A DNA stretch of 64,000 nt from Klebsormidium nitens (Eukaryota; Streptophyta; Klebsormidiophyceae; Klebsormidiales; Klebsormidiaceae), in NCBI GenBank assembly GCA_000708835.1, contig DF237124.1:1-64000 (forward strand), given 5' to 3'. The number at the start of each line of letters is the position of its first letter. Position 1 is the first letter of the stretch. A program made the position numbers and the translations under genes. The notes under the pieces were generated by a model. That model ran no database searches and had not been told where the DNA came from. It saw only the letters and a program-made list of their open reading frames with translations. This document shows positions 23,101 through 33,400 of this stretch, piece by piece.

Positions 23101-26066
23101 GGATGTCTGCGCACGCTACTTCTAGATTGATTAGGTGCTCTTCGGGTACCGCAACGCCCTGAGGAGTTGCGTTTTTCGTGAATTAACGCGCAAACTTTTG
23201 ATAACATTCAAGATCTGGAAAAACGCTTCTTACGTCTGCTTTGCTTCTTTTCTGCAGTTCCCTTCTGACTCGGAGCGTCTCCTACAGAAGTCAGCTCTCA
23301 TCGATTCGCTCCAGGAGTTGGAGTGGGTCACGGAGGAGGCCAGAGAGCAGGTAAAGGCTGCAACAACCCGGCGAGCTGCTCTTTGCCCCGTTATGCTGTT
23401 AGTTTTATCGTCTCATATTGTCCTGTTCCCTGAAGACTCCCAGTCTTGTGTTTTCGGGAGTCGTAGCACCCACTTTCGATCATTCAAAGCGTACTGAAAC
23501 CCTTGTAAGTCAACAGATGACCAGATTCAAAACCTGACAGTATCATGCACCCCTGCGTATCGTCCGTCGTCCGCAACCCCTTTTGAGATCATCCAAAACC
23601 TATCCCTCCAATATAAGGTTCTTGAAGTTCCACGATCACAACGATTGAGAAAAAAGATATGATTCAGCGACGTGGCAGAATGAGTTGCAAGAACAAAATC
23701 TAGGTTTCCGGACAGCGACACGACAGCAAGTTGGTCATATGGCAAGGTGCTGGTTTGCATTCAAATTTGGTTATTCATTCTACAGGCGTTCGCCGCGTTT
23801 CGCCTCGCCGCGGAGTGGAACGCGGAAATCTGCCAGCGGAAGGAGGAGCTGCGCGAGCTGGAGCTGCAAGTGGCGCAGGCAAAGCAGCGCGTCGCGGCGA
23901 CCACTCCGATCCAAGATGAGAGCCTTCCGGTCGCCAAGATGGGCACGGGGACTGGGGAGAAGGGTGGGGACATTGAGGGCAAGGGGGCAGAGACTGGCCG
24001 GGGAGTGAACGAGCGCGAGAAGATCGGGCGGGCAACCGGGGGAAAAGAAGACAAGGCCGGGCGAAAGGACGGGATAGCCCGAGACGAGAGCGAAGTGACC
24101 GGGGAAAAGGAGGACGATATACGCGATACCAAAGAAGACGGATCGGAAAGCGGAAACGAGACAGTCAAAACAGGAATTCAGGTGGCCGAAAAGGCGTTCT
24201 CAAAGGGAAGCGAAGGAAAGGTCACCCGGGAGATGGGAACGGACGCTCCGACGCCGTTCGAGGTGCAAGAGCTGGAGATTGCGGCGCTGCAGCTGCAAGT
24301 ATTAGCCAACCGGGGGGATCTCCTCGTAGCAAAGCAGAAGATACCGGGCGAGATGGCTGGTGCAAGCGGACTAGAGGATACAGAGGCAGCTCTTTTGGAG
24401 ACGCTGGACGAGATCAAGGCGGCACAGAGCAGAATGCCGGCAGACGTGACACGGACGAGCGGGCGCTTCGAGGCGGGGAGGCAGCTTGGCGGTGAAGACG
24501 CGGAAGTCGCAGCGGTGGCAAAGGTGAGGCCCTAGTTTGTTGTCTTTGTTAACTCGAAGAACCGATATTCATCAGGTTGAATCCGCCTACGTCATCCAGT
24601 CGTTGTCTTCTTGGGGCGGATATCAGACTGCCGTCACCTTTTGCTTCGACTCCAGCCGTGTAGGCGTCGGCTCGATGACGGATCAATTTACCATAATGAA
24701 AGCTCCTGTGAGTCAGATCGCAAATTCCACCGCCCTTTGGCCGCCCGGCACTCGTTCAATATTGGAAGCACACAATATTCAGCTCCGAGCGTTTCATCAC
24801 AGGATGAGCAGCAGTCTCTTTTCAGTCCAGGAAAGCGCCCCAATATCCACTGTTTGCCTGCAGCAGTAAGCAGTTTGATGTCTTTTTGGCAGGTGGATCC
24901 GGCAGTGGCTGCGATGGGTACCGCAACGGACACACGCGTCGCGGATTTGGAGTCGGAGGTCGCACGAATGAAGGTGGCGTCGGAAGCAGACGCGAAGGAG
25001 GCCGCTAAACAGGGCCAGATTATCGGGGACCTTAAGAAGAAGGTGCAGACGCTGATGGTGAGTTCTAGAACCGCTCGGAAATCACGGCTTCGGCAGAATC
25101 TTTTGAAATATGCGCTTCTGATTCCGCTGGCTTGGTTCCGCTGGCTTCCGTTGGCTTGATTACGATCGAGCACCATTTGAGTCTCCAGCTCAGCCCTGAA
25201 GAAGCTCACGAAGCTGTCAGAAAGACTGAGGAACGGTTAAAACAGGGGAACATTACCAGCAGAAGAACGAACGCTTGCTCGATGCAGAAGTGCTGACCGC
25301 CTGAAAAACTCGATGCTATTACCTCTTCAAATCTCCGAAGAGTCTTCAGATTCAACGACATGAGTCTTGTCAGGACCTGTATTCTTCGACGAACGATTCA
25401 TGCAAGCGCGTGCTTGAACTTCTGAGTTCTTCTTGTAGACCAGTTCTCCCAGTTCTGCTGCACCGACGTTTATCGTAAGCATATGTCGCGTGCTGCTGTG
25501 TTCAGGTTGAGAAGCTGGCCCTTTCCACGGAGCTCGACGGGACGATCCAGGTGTACGAGGAAACTTTGGCGCGGAGGAACGAGGCGGAAGAATCGCGTGT
25601 CGCGCACGTGATTGAGCTTATGAACGAGCAGGTTGAGTTCCACCGGAGCGAACTAGAGCAGGTGCACAACCGGCTGGTGACGGCACTGGACGAGAACGCG
25701 AAGCTCGAGCGCGAGCTGCGGGAGGCCCAACTGAAGCAAGATAAGAAGGTAAGCGAGCGGCGTCTTTTTGGATCTGCAATCTGAACGGAGCATCACGGAT
25801 TGAGCTATCGGTTTGATATGGTGCTTGGTAGCCGTGGTGGTAGCGCTAACGTTTCTCATCGGATTTTTTCCGAAGAGAAGAAGAAACACGAGAGTGAAAG
25901 TGCGATGAATCTAATTACGAGTACACCCTACTTTCTGGTCCTCATCACCAGCTATCATCGACCGAGCAACTCAAGAAACTTAAGACTCATAAGTGGATTT
26001 GACTTGCAGATGTCCAAGTTCTGGAGGGGTCCGGCATGGGAAGAGGGCAGTGGGTCGGCACAGTAG
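20165..26066 (+). CDS. Large coiled-coil protein, at least eight exons, N-terminus unresolved
   Basis: Eight exons chain in phase 0: 20975-21238, 21847-22014, 22716-22916, 23258-23350, 23786-24523, 24893-25057, 25506-25748 and 26010-26066, giving about 643 residues. A possible first exon contains the ATG at 20165 (MRSLTTEDK, before gtaagt); others are conceivable, for example near 20465. The first part is Ser/Pro/Lys/Arg-rich and likely disordered (SPPREPRSPTRGTLSPKR). Then come heptad-rich helices (LIDSLQELEWVTEEAREQ; ICQRKEELRELELQVAQAKQ), a charged Gly/Lys/Glu segment, and a C-terminal coiled coil (VIELMNEQVEFHRSELEQVH). The protein ends KFWRGPAWEEGSGSAQ. No catalytic domain or named family was recognised. 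A cytoskeletal or scaffold role is a guess from architecture only. Two introns appear to use GC donors. Confidence 0.6.
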
Positions 26067-27322
26067 TTCTAGTTAGTGTGTTCATCTGCGGGTTCGCATC
26101 CATATAGATTCCGAGCATTGGGGGAAAGATTGATTGACTCAAACACGTGTCACTTTTCATCGGAGCGCCTAGTTTTCCGTTGCTAGGTCGTTGATTAAGG
26201 TGCCAGAGTGTACAGGACTTTTTGAGTTCCTTGTAACCGAGAGTTCATACGACCGCACCACGTTCGTTTCTGGGCCGATGAGACGATCACACGAAATCTT
26301 TCTGGGACAATTTCTTCAATTCGGTCGGTTTTGTTTGTACAACACTAGGACTTAACGACTGAGCGAAATTCGGCGTTCAATTTGAAAGAATACTTCCGAT
26401 GCTTCTGCGTGCCAACCAGCTAGCCTCCACTAGCGCTTGACAGCTTGCATCTACAGCTGCTTGGAAGTTCCCCGCATGATTGTGGCGGGGGGTGGAACCC
26501 AGTGTATAATGCCTCTACAGTATATAGTGGCCAAACAGCCAAAGGTAGCTACACTCAAGCGGACCAAGTATTTACATGACAACCTCAAACCTTTCGTGAG
26601 CCTTCAGGAACACCCCGAACTCGGGACCCCGCGTGCTAGCTCAGATACCTTTGCACGGCCTGCTCATGAGGACAGTCACTGTCGCCTGACACAAAAATAG
26701 GGCTCAGGCTCTGAGAGATACCGATGCCTTTTGAGGTGTCACTGTTCATGAAGGCCAATAGCGGATTGATCGGCTCGGCTTTATAACTTGCGACATACTA
26801 CTGCTGCGCGTGGCCTCCATCGTCATAGGATGAAACATTCAAAGGATTTATATGACGTCTATGCAGACGAGGTTTGGTTATCCTGGCCACCACTTGCCAT
26901 CAGCATATGACAACGAGGCTTTTGTCATTCGAGCTCGAGTGACCATGTAAAACCGCTCGCCATTCAGTCGATCGTGATCGTTTGCAATCATTCCCAATCT
27001 CTGACAAGAGTCAGACTTACGGCAGAGAGGAGCTGCAAGAACATACTCACGTACGGAGATAGGGACCATCCTGGAAAGATGCCCGCAGTATTGCACTACA
27101 CAAGTGCTTTGAACATACAGGGCAACCGACGACTCCAGATCAAATAATGCCGCACAATATCTGGTTGCAAGTTGCAGGACATGCCAGGATTTCTCCATGC
27201 CAACGTATATGGTTGCAAATGTAATGCATCATTCTCGGGCGCCGCAGTTTGGAGCATCAAGTCCAATGAAGAAAGGCAGAAACATAGGGCAATCTTCGAG
27301 AGCTGCTCTTCTGTAAGAAATG
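26067..27322. other. Convergent intergenic region
   Basis: Lies between the ends of the coiled-coil gene (+) and the F-box gene (-). There are no exons with domain support; short open frames only. Confidence 0.45.
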
Positions 27323-29321
27323 TCAGGATCTCAAGCATTGTAGTACCTCCTCACACTTCAAGTCCTCTGGAAGGCTCTCTTTCGTTACCCCTGTACACCC
27401 CCTGACCTCTAGCCTGGTCTTTCTGCCGCTTCTGCGGTAAGCCCTTAGCGATTCAGCAGTGATTGAATCATTATCACAGAGCACCAAGCGCTTTAGACTC
27501 TTGCAACCAGCAATGATCTTGTCCACCGTCGCATCAGTCAAGTGAGGGCAGCAAACGAGCAGCAACACTTCAAGGTTTGTTTCCGCAGAAACATCCCTGA
27601 GAACTAGGTCGGTGGCATTCCACCAATACGCAATGCGCAATTTTTTCAAGCGCGTGCTGGGCCTGCAACAACGGACAAGAAGATTAGACTTGTACAAGAA
27701 AGCTATATGGATGCATGTATTGAGATAATACCATGTCAATCTTCAAAAAGCACAAGGTGCTTCCTATCTTTTGGAAGTCTTTTGGAAGCCTTTCAACTGA
27801 AAAGATCCAGATTGAAGAATATCAGACTGTCTCTTTGTGTTGAACATGATCCTACAAACATAAGCAGTAGGTTGGCATAGACAAGTCCAGAAGAAACGTG
27901 GTCACATGTCAACCTGCAGTCCTGTGGAGCTCTGCCACTCACCCGAACTTTGGTACACGGGAAAGCCCTCGCATGGTGTGCAGCGCTACTGTTTCCAGCG
28001 CCGGCAGCGCCGCAAAGAAGGCTGCCAGTCCACTGTCCGTAACCGCATGCTCACAGGAGACACTGAAAGTGCTCAACAAAGGGCAGCTGGCAGCTACGGA
28101 TTGCAGCGTCTCATCACCGACACCACAACCATGGAGCAAGAGCGCTCGCAAGCCTGGGCATGCCCTGGCAGCCCCTTCCAAACCCTGTCCCAGAGACGCG
28201 TTACCCAGATCGGCTTGTACGCTGAGATCTCTCAAGTTGGGACACGCTTTTCCGGCAGCCAGCAAGCCCTCGTTTGTTAACCCAACACAAAGGTCCAGGT
28301 CCAGCACCTCTACTCTGCACTTCAGGCCGCCGAACGCCTCGCCAGTGAACCCCCCGCAGTCGCCCAGCCTCAAAGCAACCAACTCAGAACAACCCCTCAG
28401 AACAGCGTTGAGGCCAACGTCTGAAAAGCCAGAACACCCCTCCAGTTGCAACTTGCGCAGGTTGCGACAGCCTTGCGCAATGATGTTCATTGCAGAATCG
28501 TCCAAAGGAACAATGTTGGCCTGCTCTGTGAGTAGTAGTCCTGGCGCGGGGGAATCTTGCTGCAGCATCCTTGGAGGGGGAATCTTGGGGCCTTGTATGT
28601 GCAGATTCTGAAGTCTTGCAAAACGCGTGACCAGTGACGGGAGGGCAGTGATCTGGGGGCCTTCTTGCAGACTCATGAGCGTGCGCGCAAAGCTGGACAC
28701 CTCGAGCCACTCACGGCAGACCAAGGAGCACGCCTGAAGAGTGCTGTTGTCCACACGGGACATGATTTTTGCCAAGCAACCCCCATCCAGCTGAGCAACG
28801 CTAGCGGCCCCCATCGCCAGTGACAACTCTGCAACCTCATGCCCCACCAACTGACTCCCCTCCTCCTCAATCTGAGGCAGGGCCTCCCCCTGACCAGCCA
28901 AGCCCTCCTCCAAACAAAAAGTCAAAGTCCCCCCCTCCTGCTCTCCCCTTTGAGGCAGGGCCTCCCCCCTGCCGCACAATCCCTGCTCGCACAAAGTGAG
29001 CTGCAGCTCTCCCTCCTGAGATTTAGCGTCGGAATTCAGGCTGAGGGGCTCGAGGGCGGAGGCGTCAGACACCGCGTGGTTTTGTTCACCATCCGCATCC
29101 TCGAGGAGCTGAGCAGGCTGAGAAGAAGTAGGGAGAGGGAGTGCCTCATCAACAGCAGCAACCAGCAGAGAATCATCAGAGGAGACACTCAGTCCTAGGA
29201 GGGGAGAGACGGAGTGGTAGAGGCTAAGGAAAGGAGCGGCGGTCAACTGGTTCGCTCGCTCCACGCGAAAGCGAAGCTCCTGCTGGCTCATGCCAAGCAG
29301 GCCTGCCACAAACGCCGCCAT
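27323..29321 (-). CDS. F-box / leucine-rich-repeat protein
   Basis: Proteins of this type are substrate receptors of SCF ubiquitin ligases. There are two exons: 29321-27943 (ending phase 2 before gtgagt) and 27662-27323 (after tgcag), giving 572 residues. The N-terminal 170 residues are acidic, with an imperfect internal repeat (GRGEALPQ and GQGEALPQ) but no known domain. The F-box follows (LDGGCLAKIMSRVDNSTLQA, then CSLVCREW). After it come cysteine-containing LRRs of the AMN1/FBXL kind, such as CRNLRKLQLEGCSGFSDVGL, CPNLRDLSVQ, CPGLRALLLHGCGVGDETL and, in exon 2, CKSLKRLVLCDNDSITAESL. The substrate cannot be inferred. The last codons (VLQCLRS) follow a GAG|GTACTA that could be a donor, so the extreme C-terminus is uncertain. 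Confidence 0.85.
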
Positions 29322-29391
29322 GCTACAGAGTAGGGAAATGCTCTGCAACAGGTAGCGCGCTATCTCCTAAACTCTCCTAGCCTCTACAACA

Positions 29392-29478
29392 GATCGCTGG
29401 TCGCTGGTCGCTGGTCGCTGAACGCTGGTCGCTGAACGCCCCCTGAACGCTGAATGCTGATCGCTGATCGCTGATCGC
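29392..29478. repeat. Degenerate 7-8-bp microsatellite (GCTGGTC/GCTGATC/GCTGAAC)
   Basis: An array of TCGCTGG, TCGCTGA and ACGCTGA units lies just upstream of the F-box gene start, probably in its leader or promoter. Units differ mostly by G/A changes. Confidence 0.75.
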
Positions 29479-29611
29479 CAAAGATCGCCTGGGCGCCAAA
29501 GCGCTAAAACACAACTTGCTTCCAAAGGAAGGGAAAGTTGTGAACAAGCAGCAGGCTTGCAGCTGCTTTTACAGATCCCTTCCTGAGTCCCAGTCAGCTT
29601 GGATACAGACA

Positions 29612-29659
29612 GGCAGCAGACGGTACCGGACGACTTCCAGGTACGGTACCGTCTGGGCT
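29612..29659. repeat. Inverted repeat AGACGGTACCG / CGGTACCGTCT
   Basis: An 11-bp perfect inverted repeat is separated by about 15 bp, each arm containing GGTACC. The same AGACGGTACCGG string recurs near 2252-2263, so it may belong to a dispersed element. Confidence 0.65.
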
Positions 29660-30063
29660 ATCTTCAGTTCCGGTACCTACCTTAGATTCCACGTGGCATG
29701 ATCCGATTGATGCAACTACACCGACGGTGGAGGGGATCCCCTCAGCCGTCCAGTGTCCCTACCTATCCCGAGTCAGACCAATTGGGAAGCTTTCTTTGCC
29801 TTATTCTATTCTGCGACTACCTATTTGCCACTGGTCCTTCCAGCATGACTCGCCCGAGTCCAAGGTGGCACCCAGGCTTCTCTGCTGCGCTACCCCCGCC
29901 TCCCTGACCCGCCATTGCATGCACTGAGCCGCCCGCTGAGCCGGCCTCTCTTTACAAGTTTGATGGTGCAGTCCTGCATGCGAGGTCCATGCCACTCAAC
30001 AGCGGCGCCAGACAATGCGGGCTTGTCACCTGGTGCACACTGCAGGCAGCTCTCCAGGGGCTG

Positions 30064-30101
30064 CTGCACACAGTGTGCACACAATGTGCACACAGTGACA
30101 G
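30064..30101. repeat. Short GTGCACACA direct repeats
   Basis: Three close copies of a TGCACACA(G/A)TG unit occur at about 13-bp spacing upstream of the lipase gene. Confidence 0.6.
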
Positions 30102-30405
30102 TCATGGGATCCCCCAAGCAAAACGCCCGAGACGGAAACCGGGGCCCCGAAAGGGGTCATTTTACATACTGGCGATCCGACGCCCGGGAGTCTCTCTATG
30201 TACAGCTAGTCTGCAATGATGAGTTGGCAGAACTGCATGTGCCAAATTGTTCACGTTTTGAAAACAAAGGCTCAGCCGAGCCGCTTGTGAAAGCATTGAT
30301 CGCCTCGCAGCTTGCAATGCATGGCGACGGTGGGGAGAACTGACCTCCTGACATTCTGAAGAGATTAGTGGGCGATTAGTCTAGTGCTATTGCAGTGTTG
30401 ACTCC

Positions 30406-33400
30406 ATGCCAGCAGCCATTATGGCCGCAACAGCGGCCAATGGCGGGTCTTCGAGGCCTCCGACCAGTCCTACAGCATGCAAGGGAAGCCAGGGACTGCC
30501 CCCACTGGAGAAGTTCCCGGCACAAGGTTACCTTCACAATATCTGGCAGGGCTTCCGCTCCATCGTCGCGTACCTGCTGTGGCCTGTGCACTACATACAT
30601 CGTGTGGGTTGGCAGGTAATAAGCGACCAATGCTCCAAGTTCCCGGTTTTGATTGCCTCGTTCTCTGCCTGCTCCAATATCTGGGTTGAAGTTTCTTGCC
30701 CAAATAAGGAGAACGTTTTATTTCAAAGGAGGCCAAGTCTCAAGGTTGTCAGCATTGGTATAATAGAATTTGAAGAATCGGGCCTCCGTGGATTTTCGTG
30801 CTTAGGAGAGTTCTTCATGTGGCTGTAGTTTCTCCGTTTTTTTTCGAGCTGGTAAAGAGGAACTCTACCTCTTTACCAGCTCGAAAGACTCTGCCTAAGG
30901 TTCGTGAGCTGATTATGGGACCCTTTCAGCACTTCCGACAAAAAGTGCAAGCACTGCCTGCTCTCACAAGAATACAGCTTGTCAATGTCTGATGGCACGT
31001 TTGAGGCATTCAATGTAGATTGAGCAAGAAAGACAGGCCAATTATGCTGACGATATTCACTAACTGTTTTCAATCCCCTGTGCCAGAGGGCCTTGGCCTC
31101 CGCCATCATGTGTCTGTTGACATTCTTCCATGGAAAACCCCTGAGGAAATTGGGCATTGCCATGGAATGGCTGGGAAACTCCATACTAGGTGGGTCCCTT
31201 GCTTCGCTCTCTTTAAGAATGTCATCATTCTTCACGCTATCCTCTCACATGGATCAGAATGTACTGAAGGGCGCAAGAAGATCAAAGTCAATCATCCCCT
31301 CCACACAGCTGATTCATTTCTGGCTAATCCGCTCTGGGATTTCAAAGGATTAAGGGAATTCTAACAACAAGAAGCAATGTGTAGGTGACTCAAGGGTGCG
31401 GCCATCTCCTCCAGCCCTTCAATGTAGACATGCTGGAAGCTCACGAAGTCTTGGCTTTGCATAAGCAAGTGCTGTCGACCAGATTCATTGCTCCTCTTCT
31501 AATGACTTAAAAGAATGATACCTTCCAGCCCTTAGTTTCCAGAAGCTTCATGTGCGAATATTTCAGAAAAGTGCTATTCTTTTACGCTGGCGAAGCTCCA
31601 AAGGCTCAGATTCTGGTTCACATTCCCAACCCTCAGCACTGAAGTTTTGTTCTGAAAAAAGGCAACTCCCCGCTCAACTCGCCTCAGACTTTCAGGCTCA
31701 AGCCACTAACCAACGAAGCTATATTCTTGACCCAGTTGCAGTCAGAATCCTGTATTGACCTCAAGTTTTTGGCTCTTTGGTGGGAAGAATTCTGTCCCCT
31801 GAAAGATGCTCTGCGGTTCTACTGCAGGTCCGGACAAGGATACCAAGTGCAACCTGACGGTGATTGGCCTCCTCGACAGGAACTTCACTCTGGATGAGCA
31901 CACGGTTACCACCTTTCCTTCGGAAACACCAAGCGCACGCACCAACGCTTTGGTGTGCTGCATGGCTTCCAAGGTCATCTATGAAGACGATCGCCTTGTA
32001 GAGCACGTTGTCAACAACGTGTGGAACAAAAACGTGAGCACCAATTGAGTTTGAGCTCCGCGTTATCAAATCAGTCCTCTCCTGATAGCATTCAGATGCT
32101 GGCTGCTTGGCTCAGTAGTTGTGGAGCCTTATGACAACAATTAAATGCACGTACCCTCGTAGCCGTACCTTGGTGCAACCTCAATAGCTACTTCTTTGAT
32201 CTACCTTTTATTGAAGAGTCAACGCTCGAAATGGCCACTTATTGCTTGGGCGTCTAACCTTTCAGCTCAATCTGCTTTGCTTTCAGATTTTCTGGTCCGT
32301 TGGACTAAGCTCGGAGTAAGCCGATCTAGCTTGCCGGTTCCCTTCCTATCTATCTTGTTAGCTGCAAGTGGATTAGATGCCCTTTAATGATTGGAAAGAC
32401 GGCACCTTGGTTTCTGAAGGCAACTTTAGTCTGTCCAACCATGACGCTTGAAGCCAACTTATTGTCTTCTCCTTTCTACGTGCAGAATAAGGGCGAGAAG
32501 TTCAAGTTCATTGAGTGGTATCACTACACGACACAAGGGCAGGATCGCGTAGGTAAGCGAACCTAAAACGGATCGATTGATAGACACCTGAGTCGAGTCT
32601 AGTTCTGATGATCGGCCTCGTTCTTGCGAAACGCTACACAGATAGTTCTGGTTGTTGTTTGACTTTCCCCCATCACACCTTGGCCTTCGCAATCCCTCCT
32701 CGATGCCGATTCGCTATAAGGAACGCTACGACGTACCGACCTTCGAAGATTGCTGCAAGGAACCGATGCCCTAGGCTTCTCAGGTCCCTTGTAGTGCGGT
32801 GACTACTTCACGGCACCAGCATACGACTGGAGTGCTAATATCTTCGCTCTATATCCGACACACGGAATGTCTGCAACCACTTGAACCTTTTGATTTGCTG
32901 GGCAAGCTGTTGGATACGCTGATGCCAACCAGATCAAGCAAGGCAGAAAGTTTGCTCTAGCTCTCTGAAGGCACCTCATCTTAACCCCAATATTGATACT
33001 TAAGTAACGCTGGTTCTGATCGACTTTTTCCAAAGGAATGCAGACACTCAAGCCATGCTCGTGAAGAAGGGACACGCTGTCATCGTTGCTTTCCGAGGGA
33101 CGCAGCCTTTCAGCGTCGTGGACTGGGCTACTGACTTTCGCTTCAGCTGGTGGGATGGTATTCCGCCACTTGGCAGGTAGGCACTGTGTGTTTTCGGATC
33201 AACAATGCAAAGTTCCGCACCACTCGCATATAAGTTGACTCAATATCAATGATAATCTGACTCGCAATGATTTGTACAGCCACCGATCAAGATGGCGCTC
33301 GAAGTCTAGGATCTTATGGAGAAGTTATGACTCGCAAAACTTCTGGTTAGAGGATGCGCTTTCGAATCATGAACGCGACTTGGACTCTTCCCTTGAGCGG

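Larger units (their letters stand above)
29322..30405. promoter_or_regulatory. Divergent region between F-box gene and OBL-like lipase, with simple repeats
   Basis: About 1.1 kb separate the two start codons. It contains three short repeat structures listed separately: a TGGTCGC/GATCGC array, an inverted repeat around GGTACC, and a GTGCACACA array. No exon was recognised. Confidence 0.5.

Noticed and set aside
23761-24168. Ser/Pro-rich minus-strand frame of 135 residues
   Set aside because: Antisense shadow of the Lys/Glu/Gly-rich exon of the coiled-coil gene.
31742-31830. Frame SESCIDLKFLALWWEEFCPL as a lipase exon with a frameshift
   Set aside because: It is out of frame with the conserved exon starting near 31806 and no intron fits between them; more likely intronic, though a missed exon or sequence error cannot be excluded.
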